A stretch of DNA of 64,000 bases from Bradyrhizobium sp. 195 (GCF_023101665.1 NZ_CP082161.1:186001-250000); one strand, 5' to 3'. Counted from the first letter of the stretch, positions 20,635 to 30,145 are shown. The notes: a model not told the origin generated them from the sequence alone. Made by a program: numbers and translations.

Positions 20635-21753
20635 TCACACCCGCATCGGCATCAGCACGTACAGCGCGCTCTTGTCGTCGCGGTCTTGCACCAGGGTCGG
20701 GGAGCCGGGGTCGGCGAGCCTGAGCGTTGCGACGTCGCCTTCGATCTGGGCGGCGATGTCGAGCAGATAGCGGGAGTTGAAGCCGATATCGAGGGCGTCG
20801 GAAGCGTATTCGACCTCGAGTTCTTCGGTCGCGCTGCCGGAATCCGGATTGGTCACCGACAGCACCAGCTTGCCCGGCGCCAGCGACAGCTTGACCGCGC
20901 GGCCACGCTCGCTCGAAATCGTCGAGACGCGGTCGACCGCGTTCTCGAAATCCTTCTTGTCGACGACGAGCTCCTTGTCGTTGCCTTGCGGGATGACGCG
21001 GCCGTAGTCGGGGAAGGTGCCGTCGATCAGTTTCGAGGTCAGCACGACGTTACCGATCGTAAAGCGGATTTTGGCCTGCGACAGCTCGATCGTCATCTCG
21101 GCGTCGGTGTCCTCGATCAGGCGCTGCACCTCGCCGACGGTCTTGCGCGGCACGATGACGCCGGGCATGCCCTCGGCGCCCTTGGGCTGCACCAGATCGA
21201 GCTGGGCGAGGCGGTGGCCGTCGGTGGCGACGCCGCGCAGGGTGGCGGCCTTAGGCGTGCCGGCGGCGTGCAGATAGATGCCGTTGAGGTAGTAGCGCGT
21301 CTCCTCGGTGGAGATCGCGAACTGGGTGCGGTCGATCAGTCGCTTGACGTCCTTGGCCGCGAGCGAGAAGGAATGCGACATGTCGCCGGCGGCCAGATCC
21401 GGGAAATCATTCTCCGGCAGGGTCTGCAGCGTGAAGCGGGAGCGGCCGGCGCGGATCGCCAGCACGGCGCGGTCGCCGTCGGCCTCCAGCACGATCTGCG
21501 AACCATCCGGCAGCTTGCGGACGATGTCGTAGAACATGTGCGCCGGCACGGTGGTGGAGCCCGCGGTCGCGGTTTCCGCCGGCAGTGTCTCCGTCACCTC
21601 GAGGTCGAGGTCGGTCGCCTTCAGCGACAATTTGGCGTTCTCGGCGCGAACCAGCACGTTGCCGAGGATCGGAATCGTGTTGCGGCGCTCGACCACGCGG
21701 TGGACATGACCCAGCGACTTCAGGAGTTGCGCGCGTTCGACCGTAACCTTCAT
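20635..21753 (-). CDS. dnaN: DNA polymerase III sliding clamp (beta subunit)
   Basis: The clamp is a ring dimer that tethers polymerase III and many other DNA enzymes (including the DinB encoded at 43983) to DNA. The 372-residue protein begins MKVTVERAQLLKSLGHVHRVVERRNTIPILGNVL, a standard DnaN N-terminus, and ends with SALYVLMPMRV, the conserved C-terminal MPMR(V/L). The three-domain length is normal. It lies between dnaA and recF in the classical order. Confidence 0.97.
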   Translation of the reverse strand: MKVTVERAQLLKSLGHVHRVVERRNTIPILGNVLVRAENAKLSLKATDLDLEVTETLPAETATAGSTTVPAHMFYDIVRKLPDGSQIVLEADGDRAVLAIRAGRSRFTLQTLPENDFPDLAAGDMSHSFSLAAKDVKRLIDRTQFAISTEETRYYLNGIYLHAAGTPKAATLRGVATDGHRLAQLDLVQPKGAEGMPGVIVPRKTVGEVQRLIEDTDAEMTIELSQAKIRFTIGNVVLTSKLIDGTFPDYGRVIPQGNDKELVVDKKDFENAVDRVSTISSERGRAVKLSLAPGKLVLSVTNPDSGSATEELEVEYASDALDIGFNSRYLLDIAAQIEGDVATLRLADPGSPTLVQDRDDKSALYVLMPMRV

Positions 21754-21981
21754 TGCACTACTCGCCCGATCCCCAAGGAAACACAACGTTGAGAAGGCCG
21801 GGCGGCGGGACGCGCGCCACGGCACCGAAGACCCCGGAAAGCCGGATCATCCAGCCGATATGACCAAAGCCGTCGGGGTCGCGCAAGGTGGCGCGGAAAG
21901 TCATCCTTTTCAAGAGATTGCCGAGCAGTTCCCCACGATTTACCGCCCCAGAACCAGGGTCGCCGCCCAGGCAAACGAAGA

Positions 21982-22009
21982 CCGCCGCCCAGGCATGGCC
22001 GGGCGGCGG
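21982..22009 (-). terminator. hairpin downstream of dnaA, possible terminator
   Basis: The minus strand folds CCGCCGCCC with GGGCGGCGG around a ten-base loop, 27 bases after the dnaA stop, followed by TCTTCGTTTG. The U-run is poor, so termination efficiency is uncertain. Confidence 0.55.
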
Positions 22010-22035
22010 GAGAATGGCAGGAGCGCCTTAGGCGT

Positions 22036-23445
22036 TTATTCCTGAAGCTGGCGCTTCAGCGACTCCACTTCCTCCGACAGCGCGTTGTCCTTGGAGACTA
22101 GGGCCTCGATCTTGCGCACGGCGTGCAGCACCGTGGTGTGGTCGCGCCCGCCGAAGCGGCGGCCGATCTCCGGGAGCGAGCGCAGCGTCAGCGTCTTGGC
22201 GAGATACATCGCCACCTGGCGCGGACGGACCACGTTGGCGGTGCGGCGCGAGGAGAGGAGGTCGGAGCGGCTGACATTATACTGCCGCGCCACCACGCGC
22301 TGGATGTCCTCGATCTTGATCCGCTTCGGCTCCTGCGGCCGGACCAGGTCGCGCACCTCGTGCTCGGCCATTTCCAGCGTCACCGGCCGGTTGTTGAGTT
22401 TCGAGTGCGCGAGCAGACGGTTGATCGCGCCTTCGAGGTCGCGGCCGTTATGGGTGATGGTGCGCGCCAGATAGTGCAGCACCTCCTCGGGCACTTCGAA
22501 CGTCGCATGATGGGCGCGGGCGGCGGCGACGCGAGACTTGAGAATGCCGTGGCGCAGCTCCTCGCCGAGCGAGCCCATCTCGACCACGAGGCCGCCGGCA
22601 AGCCGCGAGCGCACGCGGTCATCGAGGCTTTCGAGATCGGACGGCGGCCGGTCGGCTGCGATTACGACCTGGCGGCCGGCATCGATCAGCGCGTTCAGCG
22701 TGTGACAGAACTCGGCCTGGGTCGACTTGCCCTGCAGGAACTGGAGATCGTCGATGACCAGCACGTCGATGCCGCGCAGCGCTTCCTTGAAGGCCAGCGC
22801 GGTCTGCGTCTTCAGCGCGGCGACGAAGCCGTACATGAATTTTTCCGCCGTGAGATACAGCACCTTGCGCTCGTTGCCGGAATTGCCGGCCCAGGTCACC
22901 GCCTGGAGCAGATGCGTCTTGCCGAGCCCGACGCCGGCATGGATGTAGAGCGGGTTGAACATCACGGGGTCGCCGCGGCGACCTTCCGCGACCTGACGCG
23001 CGGCTGCATGGGCCAGCGTGTTGGAGCGGCCGACGACGAAGCTCGCAAAGGTCAGGCGCGGATCGAGCGGCGAGCCGCCGAGCGCGTCGTGATTGGCCGA
23101 GACCGGCGCGGTCGCGGTCGAGCGCAGCTCCGGCGTGGGGGTGCGTCGCATTTCGACCGGCGCCGGGGCTTCCTTCGGTTGCACCACCGGACGCACGGCC
23201 GAACGCACCGTGAGGTCGATGCGATGCACTTCCGGCATCTCGGCCTGCCAGCACGACAGCACGCGCTCGGCATAATGGGCCTGAATCCAGCTCTTCAGGA
23301 AGCGGGTCGGTACCGAGAGCCGCACGCTCTCGTCCTGCACGCCTTCCAGATCCATGCGTGCAAACCAGCTCGTGTAAACGTCCTCGCCAACGCTCGAGCG
23401 CAGCCGACCCTTCACGCGTGACCAGCGATCATGTTCCATTGTCAT
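22036..23445 (-). CDS. dnaA: chromosomal replication initiator protein DnaA
   Basis: DnaA binds DnaA boxes at oriC and opens the duplex. The 469-residue protein has the N-terminal domain ([26 protein letters not shown]), a variable linker to about residue 125, the AAA+ domain with Walker A ([13 protein letters not shown]) and Walker B ([10 protein letters not shown]), and the C-terminal DNA-binding domain with the signature [17 protein letters not shown]. ATGs at codon 1 and codon 3 are both possible; neither has a strong ribosome site. The upstream 1.3 kb carries no gene. Confidence 0.98.
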   Translation of the reverse strand: MTMEHDRWSRVKGRLRSSVGEDVYTSWFARMDLEGVQDESVRLSVPTRFLKSWIQAHYAERVLSCWQAEMPEVHRIDLTVRSAVRPVVQPKEAPAPVEMRRTPTPELRSTATAPVSANHDALGGSPLDPRLTFASFVVGRSNTLAHAAARQVAEGRRGDPVMFNPLYIHAGVGLGKTHLLQAVTWAGNSGNERKVLYLTAEKFMYGFVAALKTQTALAFKEALRGIDVLVIDDLQFLQGKSTQAEFCHTLNALIDAGRQVVIAADRPPSDLESLDDRVRSRLAGGLVVEMGSLGEELRHGILKSRVAAARAHHATFEVPEEVLHYLARTITHNGRDLEGAINRLLAHSKLNNRPVTLEMAEHEVRDLVRPQEPKRIKIEDIQRVVARQYNVSRSDLLSSRRTANVVRPRQVAMYLAKTLTLRSLPEIGRRFGGRDHTTVLHAVRKIEALVSKDNALSEEVESLKRQLQE

Positions 23446-24722
23446 CGTCAGAAAACTTCTCTTGAGAGATATAGTTGCGTTGTGAGCGCCATGCAGGTGT
23501 TCCTGCAGGACCCCTCAGCAGGGCCCTTGGAATGGCGCGACCTCAAAGCGAGTCCATCGTCAGGCATGGCTCGACCGTCCGGCGGGAACGCCGCGTCAGA
23601 TCAGCGATGTCAGAGATGGAGGGTTCGCGAGGTCAGCGCGTACTCGGCGCTGCGTCACACGCGGGAGGCTGGAGATCTGACGGATCTAGAACGGCATCGT
23701 TGGAATTGGAAACGTGCTGAAATACCGCGTTGAGTCCGTAAGACATGATACCTCCCCGTCCTGCCGTGATTGCTCGCGACAAGGTCCTGCGTGTCTTGAC
23801 GACAGCCGCGCCGTACTCCTGCGCGGATGCCTGCCCGTGTACTGGTCGTCCGCTCGACTTCGCCGCCTTGCGTGCCGGGGTAGCTTCGCGATGTCTCTCA
23901 TATGCGCTTGGCACGAGGCGGGAAGATCCCGCTTGGAGACATTCAGACAAAGAGCTACCATTCCCATATTGCTATGGGTTGTGAACCGACATCGCTTGTT
24001 GAAGCGTCGCCTACGTGCACACCGCCGCCGATTTGCACGCTCGCCCCGTTTCCTAAACCGCGCTGGTCTGAAGATCGTGGGCGCCGCTGACCACTTAAGG
24101 AATACACTAAGCGGAAAGACTCGCAACGAATTGATTCACACTTGAGCCACCAAAAAAACTTGACGTCGGTTAACGCCACACGCGACTTGTGCACAGGCTT
24201 CGGAGCAAGTTTTTGGATTCGTGCACAGAATCGAAAATGCCGCGCCTCATGTGACAATTCTCCGCCACCGCCAAAATTTTTTAACAAATTCGTCACGCAC
24301 CCTACGCGCGGGTGAATTTTCCAAACGCTTGCGATCACTATGTCGATAAGTGATTAGCGAGACATCGTTTTTTGAGTCTCGTTTCATAGGGTAACTCCGG
24401 CCCGATGTGCGTTCCTGTGAATCTACGGTGTGTAGAACTTTCGTCGCCCGCGGATTCAATTCGAGCGCGCGGCACAGGGGTTTTTTGCAATGCAGTGAAA
24501 GTTTCCGCTGTTGCAAAACATCCGCAGGTAGAACTACGGAACGAAGCATAGCGCGGGCGAAGCAAACCTTCCAATCGAAGATCGACTGCGGCGTGACTGC
24601 GTGCGTGAAAGATGACAGGCAACAAAAAAGCCCGGCGCGATGCCGGGCTGTTTGACGCGTGCGATGTTCGATCGATCAGTCGACCGATGGTCCGCCGTTA
24701 CCTGACGAACTTACCTGGCGCG
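23446..24722. other. gene-free region upstream of dnaA with GANTC and DnaA-box-like sequences
   Basis: This is the longest gene-free stretch in the replication block. The part at 24100-24500 is visibly AT-richer, with TTTTTTAACAAATTCG and AAAAAAACTTGACG. It contains six GANTC (CcrM-type methylation) sites between 24133 and 24457 (24133, 24216, 24228, 24374, 24419, 24453) and two more at 23550 and 23732. DnaA-box-like sequences are TTGTGCACA at 24187-24195 and TGTCGATAA at 24341-24349 (one mismatch to the complement of TTATCCACA). It must hold the dnaA promoter; an origin function is possible but not shown. Small reading frames here have no family resemblance. Confidence 0.55.
24623..24648 (-). 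terminator. rho-independent terminator of rpsT
   Basis: On the minus strand GCCCGGC pairs with GCCGGGC around a five-base loop and is followed by TTTTTTG. It lies about 75 bases after the rpsT stop. Confidence 0.9.
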
Positions 24723-24723
24723 C

Positions 24724-24990
24724 TTACTTGGCGAGCTTGGCGATCTGCGCGGTGAGCCGCGAGACTTTGCGGCTGGCATTGTTCTTGTGAATGATGTTGC
24801 GCTGAGCGGCACGCATCAGTGCGGGCTCGGCATTCGCCAGCGCCTTCGCGGCAGCGGCGCGGTCGCCGGTCGCGATGGCTTCCTCGACGGTGCGGACGGC
24901 GCCGCGCATCTGGGTGCGGCGCGACTTGTTGACGGCGGTGCGGCGGGCGATCTTGCGCGTCGCTTTCTTGGCGGAAGTGGTATTGGCCAT
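24724..24990 (-). CDS. rpsT: 30S ribosomal protein S20
   Basis: S20 binds 16S rRNA early in 30S assembly. The 88-residue, Lys/Arg/Ala-rich protein has the family start [25 protein letters not shown] and the C-terminal [19 protein letters not shown]. An AAAGGA ribosome site precedes the ATG. It is a single-gene unit with its own terminator. Confidence 0.98.
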   Translation of the reverse strand: MANTTSAKKATRKIARRTAVNKSRRTQMRGAVRTVEEAIATGDRAAAAKALANAEPALMRAAQRNIIHKNNASRKVSRLTAQIAKLAK

Positions 24991-25086
24991 GGTCTCAATA
25001 TCCTTTGCGGGTACCGGTCGCGTCTTGGTCGGGTAGCGCCGGCTTGCTTGACCGCGTAATCGACGCTCGGATTTAGGGTGTTCGGT

Positions 25087-25369
25087 TGCTGGGCTGTCCC
25101 CGGAACATGAGGCCTCAAAGAGCCTTTAAGCTCGAGGAGCCTGCAACTGCTCAAAGAACAGCGGCGGCAGGATTGCGCCCGCCGCCAGTTGGCGCCCTTA
25201 TAGAGAGGGTCTTGCGCACCGTCAACGCTTTCCGGGCTGGAAAAGCGGCCCCGGGGCGCTCCAGGGAGCACGGTAACGCCCTGAAGAGGTTGAATTTCTG
25301 CCGTCTCCCGGCTATTGGCAGGCGGCGTTTTGTCGGGTCCTCCGATCGGACGACCATATAAGGTGGGGC
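25087..25369. other. intergenic stretch between divergent rpsT and the small membrane protein gene
   Basis: About 280 bases that must hold both promoters. No repeat family or gene is seen. The TATAAGGTGGGGC just before 25370 supplies the ribosome site of the small membrane protein. Confidence 0.4.
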
Positions 25370-25687
25370 ATGATCCGCGGCTTTTTCCGACTGATTGGGC
25401 TGTTGCTGCTCGCCGGCGGGTTCATCTTCATGGTCTACGACGGCGCCCGCTGGGTGGCCGACCAGACCCTGCGGTTCACCCGGTTCGGCCAGTTCTGGAA
25501 CGACATCAATCAGGCCAGCCAATCGGCCTTCCGCACCTGGGTCGAGGCCAAGGCGCCCTGGCTCTGGACCTCGGTGATCCGCCTGCTGCTGGATCAGCCG
25601 GTCTTTGCCGTCCTCGGCATCCTGGGCATCCTGCTGATGATCCTGTTCCGGCCGCGGAAACCGCTGATCGGCTACTCCCGGGATTGA
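25370..25687 (+). CDS. small membrane protein of unknown function
   Basis: 105 residues. A hydrophobic helix at about 5-24 (FFRLIGLLLLAGGFIFMVY) and a second at about 78-95 (PVFAVLGILGILLMILFRP) flank a Trp-rich segment of about 50 residues (WVADQTLRFTRFGQFWNDI). A good AAGGTGG ribosome site precedes the ATG. The stop codon falls inside the first unit of a short tandem repeat. Function unknown. Confidence 0.72.
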   Translation: MIRGFFRLIGLLLLAGGFIFMVYDGARWVADQTLRFTRFGQFWNDINQASQSAFRTWVEAKAPWLWTSVIRLLLDQPVFAVLGILGILLMILFRPRKPLIGYSRD

Positions 25688-25734
25688 TCTTCAATTCCCG
25701 CCGGGATTGATCTTTCAATTCCCGCCGGGATTGA
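25676..25734. repeat. short tandem repeat (unit about 24 bases, 2.5 copies)
   Basis: The unit CCCGCCGGGATTGATCTT followed by TCAATT occurs as a partial first copy, a full copy and a partial third. The first copy contains the stop codon of the membrane protein gene. The CCCGCCGGG parts are self-complementary, so it may form small hairpins. Confidence 0.8.
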
Positions 25735-25864
25735 GTGCTGCGAGGCGCGCGGCGTAACAACGCTGCCTGCGCTCACGTAGAGCCCTATATTCCCACCTGA
25801 TCGCGAGCACGCCGCGTGAGCATCTGGCTCAGGCGACGGACAGCTCGCCTCCGGAGATCCAATC

Positions 25865-26521
25865 ATGCTGTTCATGCGCAAGACCACCGCATTGCCGAGC
25901 GCAACTGAGGCGCTGCCCGGCCGTGCGCAAGCCATTCCGAACGCGACCAGCCATTTCGTCAATGGCAGCAAGCTCAAGCCGCCTTATCCCGCCGGCCTCG
26001 AGCAGGCCGTCTTCGGGCTCGGCTGTTTCTGGGGCGCCGAGCGCAAGTTCTGGGAGCTCGGCGATGGCATCTATACGACCGCTGTCGGCTATGCCGGCGG
26101 CCACACGCCGAACCCGACCTATGAAGAGACCTGTTCGGGGCGCACCGGCCACACCGAAGTGGTGCTGGTCGTGTTCGATCCGAACAAGATCTCCTACGCG
26201 AGGCTGTTGAAGACGTTCTGGGAGAGCCACAACCCGACGCAGGGCATGCGTCAGGGCAACGATGTCGGCACGCAGTACCGAAGCGCGATCTACACCTGTT
26301 CCGATGCGCAGAAGAAAGCGGCTGACGAGTCGAAGGCGCTCTATCAGAAGGCACTCGCGGCCAAAGGCCTCGGTGCCATCACCACCGAGATCGCGCCATC
26401 AGGCGAATTCTATTTCGCCGAGGACTACCATCAGCAATATCTGGCGAAGAATCCCGCCGGCTATTGCGGCCTTGGCGGCACCGGCGTGTCCTGCCCGATC
26501 GGGGTGGGTGTGAGCGCGTAA
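25865..26521 (+). CDS. msrA: peptide-methionine (S)-S-oxide reductase
   Basis: MsrA reduces methionine-S-sulfoxide in proteins and repairs oxidative damage. The 218-residue protein has the catalytic [11 protein letters not shown] motif around residue 53, the substrate motif GYAGG, the HTEVV segment with the conserved His-Thr-Glu and the [12 protein letters not shown] region near the C-terminus. A GGAGATCCAATC ribosome site precedes the ATG; an ATG three codons in is also possible. The N-terminal 45 residues before the fold are longer than in E. coli, as in other rhizobial MsrA. It appears to be a single gene. Confidence 0.95.
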   Translation: MLFMRKTTALPSATEALPGRAQAIPNATSHFVNGSKLKPPYPAGLEQAVFGLGCFWGAERKFWELGDGIYTTAVGYAGGHTPNPTYEETCSGRTGHTEVVLVVFDPNKISYARLLKTFWESHNPTQGMRQGNDVGTQYRSAIYTCSDAQKKAADESKALYQKALAAKGLGAITTEIAPSGEFYFAEDYHQQYLAKNPAGYCGLGGTGVSCPIGVGVSA

Positions 26522-26541
26522 GCCAGCTCCGGGCTCGCCGC

Positions 26542-26670
26542 ACCTCTCCCGCTTGCGGGAGAGGTCGCATTGCATCGTAGATGCAATGCGGGTGAGAGTT
26601 TCTCCTCTCGGGGAGTGTCCCGTTGCGGAAACACCCTCTCCCCAACCCTCTCCCGCAAGCGGGAGAGGGA
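26542..26670. repeat. intergenic inverted repeat, 'CTCTCCCGCTTGCGGGAGAGG' type (copy 3 of the large family)
   Basis: CCTCTCCCGCTTGCGGGAG at the left and ACCCTCTCCCGCAAGCGGG at the right, each itself a hairpin; the middle holds GCATTGCATCGTAGATGCAATGC, a further hairpin. Confidence 0.85.
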
Positions 26671-26776
26671 GCGCACCGCGCTCGTGACGAGCATCGCCGC
26701 CGTCGCCCCCGCTCAACGCTTTATTAACCATAACTAGTGCATCACTGGAGCCGTCTCGTTTCGAGGGATAGGTCCG

Positions 26777-27520
26777 GTGCCGGTTGCACGCGCGTTTCGA
26801 TGGTCGAACTTGGCGTCTTTGGCAGCGTCCGCCGCGCTGACCCTTGGCGGCTGCATGCAGACTGCCGGTCCCGTCGCGATGGTGCAGCCGCGCGCCGATC
26901 TCGACTCCATGGCCTATGGCCAGCCCTACAGCGCGCCGCAGCCGGTTGTCGTCGCCGATGGTGGCGGCGCCATTGGCGCGCTACGCAACTCCTTTGCCTC
27001 TTCGCCTGCACCCATGCCGGTCGGCTACGCCGCGCCGATGGCGGCGCCGGTACGCTATGACGCCTCCTACCATCTCGATGCCGGCGACAAGCTCCGCGTC
27101 GTGGTTTACGGCCAGGAAGGTCTCACCAACAGCTACGCCATCGATGCCGGCGGCTCCATCACCATGCCGCTGATCGGCGCGGTGCCGGCCCGCGGCCGCA
27201 CCACGGCTGGTCTTGCCGGCGAGATCGCCGCGCGCCTGCGCAACGGCTACATCCGCGAGCCCTCGGTCGCCGTCGAGATCGAGGCCTATCGCCCCTTCTT
27301 CATTCTCGGCGAAGTCACGGCGCCCGGCCAGTATCCCTACGTGCCGAACATGACGGTCGAAAGCGCGGTCGCGATCGCCGGCGGCTTCTCGCCGCGCGCC
27401 AAGCGCGACGTGGTCACCATCACGCACACCGAGAATGGCGGCTCGATGCGCGCCGTGGTGCCGCTCGGCACCCCCTTGAACCCCGGCGACACCGTGTTCG
27501 TCGGCGAGCGCTGGTTCTAG
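26777..27520 (+). CDS. polysaccharide export lipoprotein (Wza/OPX-type)
   Basis: 247 residues with a lipoprotein signal (LTLGGCMQ; lipobox Cys near residue 26), so anchored to the outer membrane. After a low-complexity, Pro/Ala-rich linker comes the polysaccharide export domain (YHLDAGDKLRVVVYGQEGLTNSYAIDAGGSITMPLIGAVPARGRT, about 97-140) and a single SLBB-like unit (RPFFILGEVTAPGQYPYVPNMTVESAVAIAGGF, about 175-210). OPX proteins form the outer-membrane channel for capsule or exopolysaccharide. No polymerase, Wzc-type kinase or glycosyltransferase lies nearby, so it is an orphan here. GTG start with GAGGGATAGG upstream. Confidence 0.87.
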   Translation: MPVARAFRWSNLASLAASAALTLGGCMQTAGPVAMVQPRADLDSMAYGQPYSAPQPVVVADGGGAIGALRNSFASSPAPMPVGYAAPMAAPVRYDASYHLDAGDKLRVVVYGQEGLTNSYAIDAGGSITMPLIGAVPARGRTTAGLAGEIAARLRNGYIREPSVAVEIEAYRPFFILGEVTAPGQYPYVPNMTVESAVAIAGGFSPRAKRDVVTITHTENGGSMRAVVPLGTPLNPGDTVFVGERWF

Positions 27521-27521
27521 C

Positions 27522-28004
27522 TCACCTTCGAAAATCCAGCCGCCCGTTCGGAAAACATCCGTCGATCCGCGCAGCGTCCACCACCCGCCCGACCCAGGGA
27601 CGCGTGATCGCCGGCGTGGTCAGGTTGATGTATTTCCCGACCAAGCGATCCGCGCCCTCGCGCGCGGCCTCGATCAGCCCGTGCCGGCGGCCGTTGTCCC
27701 AGTCGAAGCGCAGATAGATCCGGCTGCCCGCGATGCGGATCTCCGCGCGCCCCTGCTTCCACCTGTCCGGCGTATCGCCGGCAATGGTCGGATCGGCGCC
27801 GCCGTTCCAGCGGCTCGCCCAGATTCCCTCGATCGGATCTGATGGTGCTGCGATCGCCGCCCACGCCGCCGCGTTGTCGTCCGCGGCATCGCCGGGCAGC
27901 GTGGCCGTCGCGGCATAGTCCATCACCTCGGAATCATCGGGTGAGGGGACATCCATGGTTCCGAACGGATTGCGGATGACGAGGTGCGTGACAGCTTGCT
28001 GCAT
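27522..28004 (-). CDS. hypothetical protein
   Basis: 160 residues, no signal or membrane segment. Trp-rich (IEGIWASRWNGG, RPWVGRVVDA) with a mainly beta pattern in the second half (RAEIRIAGSRIYLRFDWDNGRRHGLIEAAREG). No family recognised. The ATG at 28004 has GGGAAA upstream, and is favoured over a frame start at 28070. It converges with the OPX gene with only one base between the stops. Confidence 0.6.
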   Translation of the reverse strand: MQQAVTHLVIRNPFGTMDVPSPDDSEVMDYAATATLPGDAADDNAAAWAAIAAPSDPIEGIWASRWNGGADPTIAGDTPDRWKQGRAEIRIAGSRIYLRFDWDNGRRHGLIEAAREGADRLVGKYINLTTPAITRPWVGRVVDAARIDGCFPNGRLDFRR

Positions 28005-28111
28005 GGCGATTTCCCGGCGTGAGTTGGCTTGACCGGCGAGCTCTATCGCCGGGCGGCAGGATGCAGCCACCCGATTTCTGCTTTGAGGCGAGCGGGATCA
28101 ACTCTCTCCTT

Positions 28112-28157
28112 CGTCATTCCGGGATGCGCCGCGAAGCGGTGCAGGCCCGGAATGACG
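28112..28157. repeat. short inverted repeat, 'CGTCATTCCGGG' type
   Basis: CGTCATTCCGGG is mirrored by CCCGGAATGACG with GCGCCGCGAAGCGG in the middle. It ends about 20 bases after the stop of the dienelactone hydrolase gene. Confidence 0.75.
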
Positions 28158-28177
28158 AGTGGAGAGAGACACGCGCG

Positions 28178-28849
28178 CTACTTCAAATGCTTCGCGAAGA
28201 ACGTCATGCTGCGCGGCCAGGCGATGTCGGCGCTGGTCTTGTCGTAGCTCGCCCGCTCGTCGCAATGGAAGCCGTGCTGCGCGCCCGGATAGACAAAGAC
28301 CGCCAAATCCGGCCGCTTCGCCTTGATGGTCTCGACGTCGGTCAGGGGGATGCCGGCATCCTTCTCGCCGAAATGCAGCTGCGTCGGCACTTTGGGTGTC
28401 TCGTCGGCAAAGCGCACCACCGCGCCGCCGTAATAGCCGATCGCGGCTTTCAGGCCGGTCAATCGCGTCGCCGCGACGAAGGCGATGCTGCCGCCTAGGC
28501 AAAAGCCGATGATGCCGACCGGGCCGGCTCCTTTGACCGCGTCGATCGCCGCCTGCGTGTCGCGCAGCATCGCCGTCCAATCCGGATTGGCAACGAACTT
28601 GCGCGCCTCCGCGATCTCGTCGGGCGAATAGCCCGACTGGAAGTTCGGTGAGGTCCGGTCGAAGATCGACGGGGCGATCGCGACATAGCCTTCCCCGGCG
28701 AGGCGGTCGCAGACCGAGCGGATGTGGTGATTGACGCCAAAGATCTCCTGGATCACCACCACCGCGCCCTTCGGCGCGCCGCTGGGATCGGCGCGATAGG
28801 CGCCGAGCTGGAAATTGTCGGATGCCGTCAGCTTGATGTCTTGTCCCAC
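28178..28849 (-). CDS. dienelactone hydrolase family protein
   Basis: 223 residues of alpha/beta-hydrolase fold. The nucleophile is a cysteine in GFCLGGS (about residue 124), with Asp in HFGEKDAGIP (about 171) and His in GAQHGFHC (about 202), the Cys-Asp-His triad that defines the family. The N-terminal VVVIQEIFGVNHHIRSVCDRLA is also typical; the Glu in it is conserved. Characterised members open carboxymethylenebutenolide in chlorocatechol degradation, but no catechol genes are near and the substrate is open. GTG start with AAGGACA upstream. Confidence 0.9.
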   Translation of the reverse strand: MGQDIKLTASDNFQLGAYRADPSGAPKGAVVVIQEIFGVNHHIRSVCDRLAGEGYVAIAPSIFDRTSPNFQSGYSPDEIAEARKFVANPDWTAMLRDTQAAIDAVKGAGPVGIIGFCLGGSIAFVAATRLTGLKAAIGYYGGAVVRFADETPKVPTQLHFGEKDAGIPLTDVETIKAKRPDLAVFVYPGAQHGFHCDERASYDKTSADIAWPRSMTFFAKHLK

Positions 28850-28890
28850 GCGGGTTGTCCTTGTTGGTTGCTACAAACTCTGCTGTCTCC

Positions 28891-29006
28891 CCTCATCCTG
28901 AGGAGCGCGCTCTTCGCGCGCGTCTCGAAGGATGCAAGGCCGAGATGCGGCGGCGGGGACCTTTCATCCTTCGAGACGCTTGCTGCGCAAGCTCCTCAGG
29001 ATGAGG
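28891..29006. repeat. intergenic inverted repeat, 'CCTCATCCTGAGGAGC' family
   Basis: CCTCATCCTGAGGAGCGCGC is mirrored by GCGCAAGCTCCTCAGGATGAGG, with inner GTCTCGAAGGATG/CATCCTTCGAGAC. This kind of repeat is common between genes in Bradyrhizobium. Only one copy is in this window. Confidence 0.85.
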
Positions 29007-29014
29007 GGCAACGC

Positions 29015-29365
29015 CTACTCCCACATCCAGTTCTCGCCGTAATCCTCCTTCCATCCCGCCAGCCGTCCGTGACGGAATTGCAGGAACAGGCGGTGGCGAT
29101 AAGGGATCAGGCCGCTGCCGCCGATGTTGCGCAAAGCGAGGTAGATCTCATTGCCGGGACGCCCCCGCACATATTGCAGCGGCTGCCCGAGGGCGCGGGC
29201 GGTCTGTTCGGCGTCCATGCCGAAGGCGAGCGGAATGTTGTTCGACAAGGTCGCGACGAAGGGCTGGCGCGACGGCACCGCGCCGAACGGTTCGGCCAGC
29301 GCCGCCGACGACAGCAGCGATGCCATTGCGCCCGCCGCGAATATCGCTCGCATCATGGTCCGCAT
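29015..29365 (-). CDS. small secreted protein of unknown function
   Basis: 116 residues. A signal peptide ends near ASLLSSAALA|EPFG. The mature part of about 90 residues has AFGMDAEQTARALGQPLQYVRGRPGNEIYLA and ends YGENWMWE, a compact fold with one likely helix followed by beta strands (similar in outline to SmpA/BamE-like domains, but that is only an impression). Starts at 29371 (TTG), 29365, 29356 and 29353 are all possible. It follows the alpha/beta hydrolase gene by 9-15 bases, so the two are co-transcribed. Confidence 0.65.
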   Translation of the reverse strand: MRTMMRAIFAAGAMASLLSSAALAEPFGAVPSRQPFVATLSNNIPLAFGMDAEQTARALGQPLQYVRGRPGNEIYLALRNIGGSGLIPYRHRLFLQFRHGRLAGWKEDYGENWMWE

Positions 29366-29380
29366 CCCCAATTGCCCGAC

Positions 29381-30145
29381 CTATGCCGGCAAGTTCTTCA
29401 GGAAAGGCTCGACGGCGTCAACAAAAGCCTTGGGCTGATCGATGTTGACGGCGTGACCGGCGGCGGGGATCACGACCTTTTGTGCGCCAGGGATTTTTGC
29501 GGCCATGTAATCGGACGCGGCGAGGAACGGCGTGTCGTCAGCGCCGACCACGATCAGGCAGGGCACCTTGATGTCGGGGAGCAGCTCGATCACGCGGGCA
29601 TCGCGCTGGGTCAGCATGCCGCGTGCGGCGAGCGCCAGTCCCTTGGCGTTGCGATGACTGGCGGCGGCGCGTTCGCGCGTTGCCGATTTCAGGACGTCGA
29701 GCCCTTCGCGGTCGAGCCTGTCGGCGGTGGCCAGTGCCCGCGCGTTCCAGGCCTCGCGGGCGTCGTCCTTCTTGAAGCCGGGACCGGTGTCAATGATCAG
29801 CAGCGCGCGGGCGCGCTCTGGATGCGTACGATAGAACGCGAGCGACATGTAGCCGCCGAGCGAGAGTCCGCCGATGATGGCGCGTCCAGCGCCTGCTGCA
29901 TCGAGGATCGCTGCGATGTCGCCGACAGTCAGAGCTTCACTGTAGGCGCTCGGATCATCGGGATAATCGGATTGGCCGTGGCCGCGCATGTCCCACAGGA
30001 TCAGCTTGTGCTCCTTCGCGAGCGCATCGATCTGCCCATGCCACATCGCCGACGTCGATGAGTAACCGTGGGTCAGCAGCAGCGGCGGCCCCTCGCCGTG
30101 AACTTCGTAGTAGATATTGACGCCGTCTCTGCTGATCTTCGGCAT
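29381..30145 (-). CDS. alpha/beta-fold hydrolase
   Basis: 254 residues, single domain. The oxyanion HG motif is in [11 protein letters not shown], the nucleophile Ser in [10 protein letters not shown] (about residue 95), the acid in VVGADDTPF (about 202) and His in [12 protein letters not shown] (about 230). The closest general resemblance is to 3-oxoadipate enol-lactonase-like hydrolases, but this assignment is only at superfamily level. Good GGGAG ribosome site. Confidence 0.88.
   Translation of the reverse strand: MPKISRDGVNIYYEVHGEGPPLLLTHGYSSTSAMWHGQIDALAKEHKLILWDMRGHGQSDYPDDPSAYSEALTVGDIAAILDAAGAGRAIIGGLSLGGYMSLAFYRTHPERARALLIIDTGPGFKKDDAREAWNARALATADRLDREGLDVLKSATRERAAASHRNAKGLALAARGMLTQRDARVIELLPDIKVPCLIVVGADDTPFLAASDYMAAKIPGAQKVVIPAAGHAVNIDQPKAFVDAVEPFLKNLPA

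Noticed and set aside
23633..24126. Short overlapping frames on both strands upstream of dnaA
   Set aside because: They overlap each other, have no ribosome sites and have no recognisable domains; more likely a regulatory region.
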